From an uncultured beta proteobacterium (lineage in GTDB: Bacteria; Pseudomonadota; Gammaproteobacteria; Burkholderiales; Rhodocyclaceae), in NCBI GenBank assembly GCA_903908065.1, contig CAIVQO010000065.1:1-43203 (forward strand): a stretch of DNA of 43,203 nt. Direction: 5' to 3'. Of the stretch, positions 16,990 to 23,785 are shown piece by piece; within the stretch, counting starts at the first letter, position 1, and the number at the start of each line of letters is the position of its first letter. A program made the position numbers and the translations under genes. Under the pieces are notes generated by a model that saw only the letters and a program-made list of their open reading frames with translations, was not told where the DNA came from and searched no databases.

Positions 16990-17925
16990 TCAGGCCCTGC
17001 CCCGCAGGCGCAGCAGCAAATGCATGGCGGCGGCCAGCAACACCGCGGCCCCCACGCTATGGGCAACGGCCAGCCAGAGCGCAAAGCCCCCGAGGACGGT
17101 CAGCACCCCGAGCGCAAACTGGACGAGCAGCAGTGCCAGCACCGTCGCGGCGATGGCGCGCGCCTCGGCCTGCACAAGACCCCGGATCGCGCCAAGACCC
17201 AGCAACAGCAGTGTAGCCAGGGCGCAGACGCGGTGCAGCAGATGCAGTGCGGCGCCGCCGGCATCGCCTAGCAACGCCGGTGCATTTACGGTAGCGATCG
17301 GATTCAGCGCCGCCAACCCATCCACGGCCGGCCACGCGGATTCGCCACAGCCCGGCAGCGCCGGACAAGCAGGCGCGGCGTAGCGCGCGCCGATCAACGC
17401 GCCGAGGAAAAGGGTAAGCATCAGGAAGCCCAGCCCGGCATGGATCAGCCCGGTGCCACGCCGCGCCCCGGTTGGCGGTCGCTCGCTGCGTGCCGCCAAA
17501 GCGGTGCGCCATGACAGCAGGACCAGCAAGGCGCCGCCGAGCATGTTGATGACCCCAGCCCAGACCCGATGCGGATCGGCGCTGAACACACCGACCACCG
17601 TGAGCAGGATCATCAGGGCCAGCAGGGCGCCGGCAGAATGCTTCGGCCCCGGCAGGGGCTCTGGCCGTAAGCAATGCCACAGCAGGCCGAAGCCGATGAA
17701 CAAGGCCAGCGATGCAGCCACCCGATGCAATACGCGCACGCCACCGGCGTGCGGATGCGGCCCGCCGGACAGGATCTGCCCATAGCATTCCGGCCAGGGC
17801 GCGCAGCCGAGACCGGCCCCGTTGAGGCGGATATAAGCGCTGACCAGGACGATCAGCATCGACAGCGCAGCCAGCAGCAGGGCCAGCAGGCGGACCCGGC
17901 GCAGCCGGACGTGAGGAGTTTCCAT
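16990..17925 (-). CDS. ctaA: Haem A synthase, COX15/CtaA family
   Basis: A 311-residue inner-membrane enzyme converting haem O to haem A for aa3-type cytochrome oxidases. Eight hydrophobic helices are visible. The family N-terminal signature is SAYIRLNGAGLGCAPWPECYG. Haem-ligand histidines fall in VLHRVAAS, LLHRVCA and VAHSVGAA. A Cys pair in ACPALPGCGESAWP resembles the extracytoplasmic disulfide of one CtaA class. The usual partners ctaB (haem O synthase) and SCO-like genes are not in the window; immediately upstream are sulfur-related genes. Stop lies four bases from the stop of the convergent GGDEF-EAL gene. Confidence 0.93.
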   Translation of the reverse strand: METPHVRLRRVRLLALLLAALSMLIVLVSAYIRLNGAGLGCAPWPECYGQILSGGPHPHAGGVRVLHRVAASLALFIGFGLLWHCLRPEPLPGPKHSAGALLALMILLTVVGVFSADPHRVWAGVINMLGGALLVLLSWRTALAARSERPPTGARRGTGLIHAGLGFLMLTLFLGALIGARYAAPACPALPGCGESAWPAVDGLAALNPIATVNAPALLGDAGGAALHLLHRVCALATLLLLGLGAIRGLVQAEARAIAATVLALLLVQFALGVLTVLGGFALWLAVAHSVGAAVLLAAAMHLLLRLRGRA

Positions 17926-17964
17926 GGCGTGACAGGCGTTCGGAACGAACGCACTACTTTACGC

Positions 17965-18294
17965 CTAGCCTGCCCCCGCGCTCGCTGATTCGATGAATTC
18001 GTCGAGGATGGCCTGCAGCCGAAGGCGCAGGCCCCGAATCAGCTCTGGATCGACATCGATGCCCTGCAGATGGCCGCAAATGTCGTCCGCCGTCAGCATG
18101 AAGAAGTCCTCGGGCTGCAGCACGGCATCGCGAATCCACAAGCTGGGGTAGCCCTCGCCATGGGCATCGCGATTCTCGCTATGGACGATGGCATGCGACC
18201 AGCCGGTCGCGGCACAGATCGCATCGGCGTAGCGTGCATACAGCGTGCAACGCCCGCCGGGGGGCTGCTGGGAGATGACCTTTACCGGCGCCAT
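17965..18294 (-). CDS. Conserved-looking 109-residue cytoplasmic protein, unknown
   Basis: I do not recognise the family. The protein is soluble, has no signal or helix, and carries an aromatic segment GYPSLWIRDAVLQPEDFFML and a C-terminal Leu-rich helix (ELIRGLRLRLQAILDEFIES). There are three cysteines (GGRCTLY, AICAATG, DICGHL), none in a CxxC. Its ATG at 18294 overlaps the stop of the DsrE-like gene (ATGA), so the two are co-translated and downstream of the ArsR-rhodanese gene. A role in the same sulfur or redox response is inferred from position only. An in-frame upstream start would overlap the DsrE-like gene further and is not preferred. Confidence 0.75.
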   Translation of the reverse strand: MAPVKVISQQPPGGRCTLYARYADAICAATGWSHAIVHSENRDAHGEGYPSLWIRDAVLQPEDFFMLTADDICGHLQGIDVDPELIRGLRLRLQAILDEFIESASAGAG

Positions 18295-18641
18295 CAGAAC
18301 ACCAGTACCTTGTCGGCCCAGGTCGTCCATTCAGTGAGCTGGGCCAGGGTGCCGCGCGAAGCGCCCTCGGTCAGCTCGCCCTCCGCGATCCCGCGCGCGT
18401 CCATGCAGGTGCCGCAGACGGCTACACCGGCGCTACGTCGCGCCACCATGCCCAGCATGTCGGCAATGTTGTAGTAGCCCTGCGGCACCCTCTGCCCGCC
18501 CTTGGCGCAGGCGGCGGCATCGCCCATCAGGAACACGCGCACCTCCTCGGCCTTGGCCAACGAATTCGCCAGGCGCAGGGCGTTGTAACTGCGTTCCGTG
18601 CCGTAGGGCGGATCGTTGAGGATGAACAGATTCTTCGCCAT
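18294..18641 (-). CDS. DsrE/DsrF-like family protein
   Basis: A 115-residue protein of the DsrE/YchN fold, small oligomeric proteins involved in persulfide trafficking or of unknown role. The N-terminus MAKNLFILNDPPYGTERSYNALRLA is the typical strand plus nucleotide-like loop, followed by VRVFLMGDAAACAKGG. Cysteines that could carry sulfane sulfur are in AACAKGG and in VCGTCMDARG; the latter, on the loop where DsrE keeps its active Cys, is the better candidate. It sits 20 bases after the ArsR-rhodanese gene and overlaps the next gene, forming a three-gene operon. Confidence 0.86.
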   Translation of the reverse strand: MAKNLFILNDPPYGTERSYNALRLANSLAKAEEVRVFLMGDAAACAKGGQRVPQGYYNIADMLGMVARRSAGVAVCGTCMDARGIAEGELTEGASRGTLAQLTEWTTWADKVLVF

Positions 18642-18661
18642 GGTATTTCCCTTCTAGGAAA

Positions 18662-19321
18662 TTAGGCCTCGACCGGGAGCCCGGCCGCCTTCCATTCCGG
18701 AAAGCCGTCCTCCAGGCGCCGCGCCTTGTAGCCGTTCTCGCGCAGCAGCGCCACCGCATCCACCGACAGCAGGCAATACGGGCCGCGGCAATAGGCAATC
18801 ACCTCGCGCCCCTTGGGCAGTCGCCGCAGGTGGCTGGACAGCGTCTCCAGCGTGACGTTGATCGCCCCCGGCACGTGGCCGGCGGCATATTCCTCGGGCG
18901 GGCGCACGTCGAGCACAGTCACCAGGCCCTGCTTGGCGCGCTTGAGCAGTTCCTGCGCCGGAACGGGCTCGAGGTCGTCGCGCGCAGTGACGTAGGTGCG
19001 CACCAGCTGCGCCACTTCGGCCACGCGCGACTCGGCCACGGTCGCCAGCGCGCCCAGCAGGTCCACTACGTCCGGCCCGGCGACTTCGTAGAACACCCGC
19101 ACGCCTTCCTTGCGCGCCCTGACCAGGCCGGCCTGGCGCAGCTCCTGCAGGTGCTTGGAGGCGTTCGCCACCGACAGGCGCGTCATGGTCGCCAGCTCGT
19201 CGACGCTGCGCGGCCCCTGGCTGACGAATTCCAGCAGCTCCAGCCGGTTGGCATGGCCGATCGCCTTGGCGACGCGCGCCAGCTGCTCGTAGATGTCCTG
19301 CTTGAAGTTTCCGGTTGACAT
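18662..19321 (-). CDS. ArsR-family HTH regulator fused to rhodanese domain
   Basis: A 219-residue transcription factor with an N-terminal ArsR/SmtB winged helix (about 10-95: AIGHANRLELLEFVSQGPRSVDELATMT, NASKHLQEL, VRVFYEVAG) and a C-terminal rhodanese domain (about 125-215). The rhodanese active-site loop is CRGPYC with C178 as sulfur acceptor and C183 as a second thiol. No ArsR metal-site cysteines are seen in the recognition helix (SVANASKHL), so sulfane sulfur sensed through the rhodanese domain is a natural guess, as in persulfide-sensing ArsR proteins. It is divergent from the sterol-desaturase/TVP38/octahaem gene chain across an inverted-repeat operator 21 bases from its ATG, consistent with autoregulation and control of both sides. 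Confidence 0.9.
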   Translation of the reverse strand: MSTGNFKQDIYEQLARVAKAIGHANRLELLEFVSQGPRSVDELATMTRLSVANASKHLQELRQAGLVRARKEGVRVFYEVAGPDVVDLLGALATVAESRVAEVAQLVRTYVTARDDLEPVPAQELLKRAKQGLVTVLDVRPPEEYAAGHVPGAINVTLETLSSHLRRLPKGREVIAYCRGPYCLLSVDAVALLRENGYKARRLEDGFPEWKAAGLPVEA

Positions 19322-19341
19322 CCGCCATCCCGCTCCGTATT

Positions 19342-19377
19342 ATTCAACTAGTCGGTTGAATAGTTGATTGGTTGAAT
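19342..19377. promoter_or_regulatory. Repeat-rich operator of the ArsR-rhodanese divergon
   Basis: ATTCAAC (19342-19348) and GTTGAAT (19355-19361) form a perfect inverted repeat with a 6-base spacer. GGTTGAAT then recurs at 19370-19377, sixteen bases after its first copy at 19354-19361, with a further AGTTGATT between. The AT-rich block sits in an otherwise GC-rich gap of 104 bases between divergent genes and most likely binds the ArsR-rhodanese protein and overlaps both promoters. Confidence 0.65.
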
Positions 19378-19425
19378 TGTAGCCCGCCGCCCGAGCGGGC
19401 GCAAGCCCGGACAGGAGAGAAGCAT

Positions 19426-20271
19426 ATGACGTTCGACGAATTCGCGCTCGCCAACGAACCGGTGATCCGCCTCGTCGCCTTCGTCGGCGTGTTCGCCCTG
19501 ATGGCGGCCTGGGAAGTCGTGGCGCCGCGCCGCGCCCGGCTGCACACGCGCCTGGTGCGCTGGAGCGCCAACCTCGGCCTGGTCGCCTTCAACACCGTGC
19601 TGCTGCGCCTGCTGCTGCCAATGGCTGCCGTCGGATTCGCCTCGCTCGCCGCGCAGCGCGGCTGGGGCCTGCTCAACAACCTCGAGCTGCCGGCCTGGCT
19701 GGCGCTGGTGCTCGCGGTGGTGGCGATGGACTTTGCCATCTGGCTGCAGCACGTGATGGTGCATGCGGTGCCGGTGCTGTGGCGCCTGCACCAGGTGCAC
19801 CACGCCGACCCCGACTACGACCTCAGCACCGGTGCCCGCTTCCACCCGATCGAGATCGTCCTCTCGATGCTGATCAAGTTCGCCGTGATCGCCGTGTTGG
19901 GGGCCCCGGCAGCCGCCGTGCTGGTGTTCGAGGTGCTGCTCAACGCCACGGCGATGTTCAACCACGCCAACGTCAGGCTTCCCCCTGCACTGGACGGCGC
20001 CTTGCGCCAGCTGCTGGTGACGCCGGACATGCACCGCGTGCACCACTCCATCGACCATGCCGAGGCCAACAGCAACTTCGGCTTCAACCTCTCGATCTGG
20101 GATCGCCTGTTCGGTACCTACCGCGCCCAGGCCCGCCTGCCGCAGGAGCGCATGGAGATCGGGGTCGCCGGACTGATCGGCGACGCGCGATGCGTCAGCT
20201 TCACCGGCATGCTGGCCATCCCCTTCACCCATGACGGAGGCGACTACGCGATCGGCCATGAAGCACGCTAG
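19426..20271 (+). CDS. Sterol desaturase/fatty acid hydroxylase family membrane protein
   Basis: A 281-residue integral membrane di-iron hydroxylase-type protein. Histidine boxes are present: WLQHVMVH, LHQVHHAD and MHRVHHS, plus FNHANV, matching the eight-His cluster of the superfamily. Four or five hydrophobic helices precede and separate them. The substrate is unknown; bacterial members act on lipids or carotenoids, and a family subset travels with sulfide or persulfide detoxification genes. The ATG at 19426 follows AGGAGAGA at ideal spacing. It is the first gene of a chain whose members overlap end to end to 25715, starting 49 bases after the operator. Confidence 0.88.
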   Translation: MTFDEFALANEPVIRLVAFVGVFALMAAWEVVAPRRARLHTRLVRWSANLGLVAFNTVLLRLLLPMAAVGFASLAAQRGWGLLNNLELPAWLALVLAVVAMDFAIWLQHVMVHAVPVLWRLHQVHHADPDYDLSTGARFHPIEIVLSMLIKFAVIAVLGAPAAAVLVFEVLLNATAMFNHANVRLPPALDGALRQLLVTPDMHRVHHSIDHAEANSNFGFNLSIWDRLFGTYRAQARLPQERMEIGVAGLIGDARCVSFTGMLAIPFTHDGGDYAIGHEAR

Positions 20272-21247
20272 GCTGGCCTTCGCCGTCGTCCTTGTGGCCG
20301 GGCTGGCCCTGGCCTTCGCCAACCGCGGCGCCTTTTCCCAGGAGGCCCTGCAACAATGGCTGGCCGACGCCGGCGCCTGGGCGCCACTGGCCTTCGTCGC
20401 CATTTACGCGGCGGCGACGGTGCTGTTCCTGCCCGGCTCGGTGCTGACGCTCGCCGCCGGCGCGCTGTTCGGCATCGTCGGCGGCGCGCTGTATGCCCTT
20501 ATCGGCGCCACGCTGGGCGCGGTGCTGGCCTTCCTGATCGCACGCCACGTCGCCGGCGACTGGGTGGCGAAAAAGGCCGGCGGCTGGCTCAGGCAGCTGA
20601 TCGAGGGCGTCGAGGCCGAGGGCTGGCGCTTCGTCGCCTTCGTCCGCCTAGTGCCGCTGTTTCCGTTCAACGTCGTCAATTACGCCCTGGGCCTGACGCG
20701 CATTCCGCTCGGCGCCTATGCGCTGGCTTCCGCCGTGTGCATGCTGCCCGGCGCCTTCGCTTACGCCTGGCTCGGCCAGGCCGGTCGCGCGGCACTCGCC
20801 GGGGATGCCAACGCGGTGAAGAACGGCCTGCTGGCGCTGGCCGTCGCCGCCGTCCTGATGTTCCTGCCGCGCCTGATCCGCCAGTTCAAGGCCGGCCTGC
20901 TGATCACCCCGGAGATGGCCAAGGCCCTCTGCGACCAGGGCGAAACCCCGGTGATCGACGTGCGCGAGGCCAAGGACTTCGACGGCGAAACCGGCCACGT
21001 GCCGGGCGCCCTCAACATACCGCTGGGCGAACTGCCCGCCCGCGTCGCCGAACTCGAACGCTGGCGCGGCGAGGGCGTGGTGCTGATCTGCCGCACCCAG
21101 GTGCGTTCCGGCCAGGCCGCACGCCTGCTGGCGCGGCAAGGCTTCGCCAACCTGCGGGTTGTCAATGGCGGCATCCTGGCCTGGCGCGAGCGCGGCTTCC
21201 CAACCGCATGGAACACGGAGCCGGCCAGTGCCGACGCTCGCGCTTGA
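20258..21247 (+). CDS. TVP38/TMEM64 membrane protein fused to a rhodanese domain
   Basis: A 329-residue fusion. The N-terminal two thirds is a TVP38/DedA-like (SNARE-associated) membrane domain with the family segments FLPGSVLTLAAGALFG, GATLGAVLAFLIAR and FVRLVPLFPFNVVNYALGLT. The C-terminal rhodanese domain (about 220-320) has GHVPGALNIPLGELP and an active-site Cys C278 in ICRTQVRSGQAA. The fusion could move or sense sulfane sulfur at the membrane; no reaction is established. The ATG at 20258 overlaps the previous gene by 14 bases; an in-frame ATG at 20231 adds nine residues and cannot be excluded, since neither has a clear ribosome site. The end overlaps the next gene by 20 bases. Confidence 0.87.
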   Translation: MKHARLAFAVVLVAGLALAFANRGAFSQEALQQWLADAGAWAPLAFVAIYAAATVLFLPGSVLTLAAGALFGIVGGALYALIGATLGAVLAFLIARHVAGDWVAKKAGGWLRQLIEGVEAEGWRFVAFVRLVPLFPFNVVNYALGLTRIPLGAYALASAVCMLPGAFAYAWLGQAGRAALAGDANAVKNGLLALAVAAVLMFLPRLIRQFKAGLLITPEMAKALCDQGETPVIDVREAKDFDGETGHVPGALNIPLGELPARVAELERWRGEGVVLICRTQVRSGQAARLLARQGFANLRVVNGGILAWRERGFPTAWNTEPASADARA

Positions 21248-23600
21248 GCCGGCGCGTTCCTTCCCGCGCGCGCCGCACGCGGTGGCGGCAGGCGAGCAGG
21301 ACAGCCTGCCTTCGCGCTACGGCGGGTGGGTGCACCTGCTGGCCCTGGCCGGCTTCACGCTGGCCTTCGTCGGCTGGCTCAACGAGACCTGGCTGTTTCT
21401 CTTCGACAGCCCGATCTGGCTCAACCGCTATACCGAGTACGCCATCATCCTGGCCTTCGGCACCTGGCGCATCGCCAGCGAAAAGAACGCCTACACGCGT
21501 CGCCGGCTGGTGATCCTGGTCGGGGTCGTCACGGCCCTGTGGTGGCTGGTGCCTTGGCTGTATCCCCTGGTCGAGCCCCATGTCGGCTACCTCTGGTCGC
21601 AGCCGGTGTTTCCTTCGCTGCACACGCCGGGCACGCTGACCTTCTTCCTGGTACTGGGCCTGGTGTTCTTCTTCGGCCGCCGCGTCATCTGCGGCTTCGG
21701 CTGCCCCTGCGTCGGCATCCGCGAAACCGTCGGCTTCCCCTTCCGGGCGCGAACCCCGCGCGGCGAACTGGCCTGGAAGCTGCGCCACCTGAAGTGGCTG
21801 TTCTTCGCCTACTACGTCGGCATCATGGTGGCGACCCAGTTCCCGCCCAACAGCTGGACCCTGTCATTGGTCGGCGGCTTCTACGGCCTGGTGGCGGCGA
21901 CCTACTTCGGCACCTTCTTCCTCGCCCCGGTGGTCGGCAACCGGGCGTACTGCCGCTTCCTCTGCCCCTTCGGCGCCACCTTCGGTCTGATCAACCACGC
22001 CGGCTGCTACGACCTGAAGATGGACGCGAAGCGCTGCATCGACTGTGGCCGCTGCGAGCAGGCCTGCGACATGGGCATCCCGGTGTGGAAGCAGGGCAAG
22101 GAGCATGGCCGCGTCACCGGACTCGAGGACTGCATGGGCTGCGCGCGCTGCGTGGTGTCCTGTCCCACGGACGCGCTGGAGATCCGCGACGTGCGCAACC
22201 TGCTGCGCCCGGCGCTGCGCCAGGATGCGACTCACCTGCTGCGGCGCGTCGCCGCGCCGGAGCTGCCGCGCATTGACGCCTGCGCCGAGCGCCTGTCCTT
22301 GCCCGAGATCCAGGTCCAGGCCGCGCGCTGCCTCGACTGTGGCGAACCCACCTGCCGCGCCGCCTGCCCGCTCAACAACCGCATTCCCGAGTGGCTGATG
22401 GCCGCCGCCAAAGGCCGCATCGAAGAGGCCGCCAGCCTGATGGCCAGCACCTCGCCGATGCCCGAACTCTGCGGCGCGCTCTGCCCGCAGGACCGCCTGT
22501 GCGAAGGTGCCTGCGCCCGCGTCCGCCTTGGCGACGCCGCCGTGGCGATCGGCGCCATCGAGCATGCGGTGACCGAGGAGGCCCTGGCGCGCGGCTGGCG
22601 CCCGCCGCTGACGCCGAAGACGCGCCTCGACAAGACCGCCGCAGTGATCGGCGCCGGCCCGGCCGGGTTGGCATTCGCCGAGGCGATGAACCGTGCCGGC
22701 TGGCAGGTTACGGTATATGACCGCGAAGCATCGGTGGGCGGCATGTTGCACAACGGCCTGCCGCCCTTCCGCTTCGACAAGCGCATCCTCGAGCGCCGCC
22801 GCATCCTGCTGCAACAGGCGGGGGTCAATTTCGAACTCGGCGCCGAGATCGACGAATCCGGTTTCCTGCGCCTGCGCGATCAACACGATGCCGTCTTCCT
22901 CGGCATCGGCGCGCGCCAGCCGCGCGAGATCGGCCTGCATGGCCGCGACCTCCATGGCGTCGACGATGCGCTGTCCTTCCTCGCCCGCGTCAATCGTGGC
23001 GAGGCCGGCGCTGCCGGAGGCAGCCTGGCCGGCAAGCGTGTGCTGGTGCTGGGAGGCGGCGACACCGCCATGGATTGTGCCCGCGCCGCCCTGCGCGAAG
23101 GCGCCACCACCGTCGCCGTCGCCTACCGTGGCACGGCAGAAAAGCTGCGCGCCAATCCCCACGAGCGGCAAGCGGCAATCGATGAAGGCGTCGAGTTCCT
23201 CTTCGGGCACGCGCCCGTCGCCGTCGAAGGAGAGGCCGCGGCACGCGCGGTGAGCTTCAAAGTCGGCGCCGGCGATGCGGCGACCCTGCAGACCCTCCCC
23301 TGCGATGCCGTGATCCTCGCCTTCGGCCAACAGCCGGCGGCGCCGCGCTGGCTCGATGCAGCCGGGGTCCGCACCGAATACGGCGCGATCCGCGTCGATG
23401 CCCACGGCCGCACATCCCATCCGCGCGTCTATGCCGGCGGCGACGCCGCCCACGGGCCGGACCTGATCGTCACCGCGGTCGCCGCGGGGCGCCGCGCCGC
23501 GCGCTGCGTGCTGGCGCAGGAACGCCTGGCCGGCTGGAAGACCTGGCAGGCCTGGCGTGCCGCGCCGCCGCCTCTGATGACACCGGGGCTGGCGACATGA
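21228..23600 (+). CDS. Fusion of NapH-like membrane ferredoxin and GltD-like FAD/NAD(P)H oxidoreductase
   Basis: A 790-residue two-part protein. Residues about 30-320 are a NapH/CcoG-like membrane ferredoxin: four helices, CGFGCPC (155-161), CRFLCP (242-247) and two 4Fe-4S motifs CIDCGRCEQAC (270-280) and CMGCARCVVSCP. Residues about 350-780 are a glutamate-synthase small-subunit-like module: Fe-S segment with CLDCGEPTCRAACP and CGALCPQDRLCEGAC, FAD site GAGPAG (475-480), NAD(P) site GGGDTAMD (609-616) and a closing YAGGDAA. Known parts suggest electrons from NAD(P)H through FAD and Fe-S centres to the membrane, then to the periplasmic cytochromes encoded next. The start is the GTG at 21228, with GGAGCC upstream; a longer in-frame version would run far into the rhodanese gene. 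The stop overlaps the next ATG. Confidence 0.9.
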   Translation: MPTLALEPARSFPRAPHAVAAGEQDSLPSRYGGWVHLLALAGFTLAFVGWLNETWLFLFDSPIWLNRYTEYAIILAFGTWRIASEKNAYTRRRLVILVGVVTALWWLVPWLYPLVEPHVGYLWSQPVFPSLHTPGTLTFFLVLGLVFFFGRRVICGFGCPCVGIRETVGFPFRARTPRGELAWKLRHLKWLFFAYYVGIMVATQFPPNSWTLSLVGGFYGLVAATYFGTFFLAPVVGNRAYCRFLCPFGATFGLINHAGCYDLKMDAKRCIDCGRCEQACDMGIPVWKQGKEHGRVTGLEDCMGCARCVVSCPTDALEIRDVRNLLRPALRQDATHLLRRVAAPELPRIDACAERLSLPEIQVQAARCLDCGEPTCRAACPLNNRIPEWLMAAAKGRIEEAASLMASTSPMPELCGALCPQDRLCEGACARVRLGDAAVAIGAIEHAVTEEALARGWRPPLTPKTRLDKTAAVIGAGPAGLAFAEAMNRAGWQVTVYDREASVGGMLHNGLPPFRFDKRILERRRILLQQAGVNFELGAEIDESGFLRLRDQHDAVFLGIGARQPREIGLHGRDLHGVDDALSFLARVNRGEAGAAGGSLAGKRVLVLGGGDTAMDCARAALREGATTVAVAYRGTAEKLRANPHERQAAIDEGVEFLFGHAPVAVEGEAAARAVSFKVGAGDAATLQTLPCDAVILAFGQQPAAPRWLDAAGVRTEYGAIRVDAHGRTSHPRVYAGGDAAHGPDLIVTAVAAGRRAARCVLAQERLAGWKTWQAWRAAPPPLMTPGLAT

Positions 23601-23785
23601 AACACATCACGATCGCCTTGCTCGCCGTCGCCTCGGCGCCGACTTTCGCCCACGTGCATAACGTCGGCATGGACATCATCTGCACCACGACCGACGCGCC
23701 CCCGGGGCTGACGCTCCTGCCGCTCCTGCTGCTGGTGGGCATTGGCATCGTGCGAGCGGTACTGAAGCAGCGCAAGGATCCCTGA
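23597..23785 (+). CDS. 62-residue membrane peptide of the octahaem cytochrome cluster
   Basis: I do not recognise this gene, but overlap at both ends (ATGA with the fusion gene, and its last base shared with the octahaem start) makes it a real member of the operon. It has an export signal of about 18 residues (MKHITIALLAVASAPTFA), a short periplasmic stretch HVHNVGMDIICTTTDAPPG with two His and one Cys, then one helix (LTLLPLLLLVGIGIVRAVL) and a basic tail KQRKDP. The shape suits an anchor or assembly subunit linking the membrane ferredoxin to the cytochromes. That function is inference. Confidence 0.72.
   Translation: MKHITIALLAVASAPTFAHVHNVGMDIICTTTDAPPGLTLLPLLLLVGIGIVRAVLKQRKDP

Noticed and set aside
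21864-23453. Minus-strand open frame of about 530 codons
   Set aside because: Antisense to the NapH-GltD fusion whose motifs are intact; no domain or ribosome site supports it.
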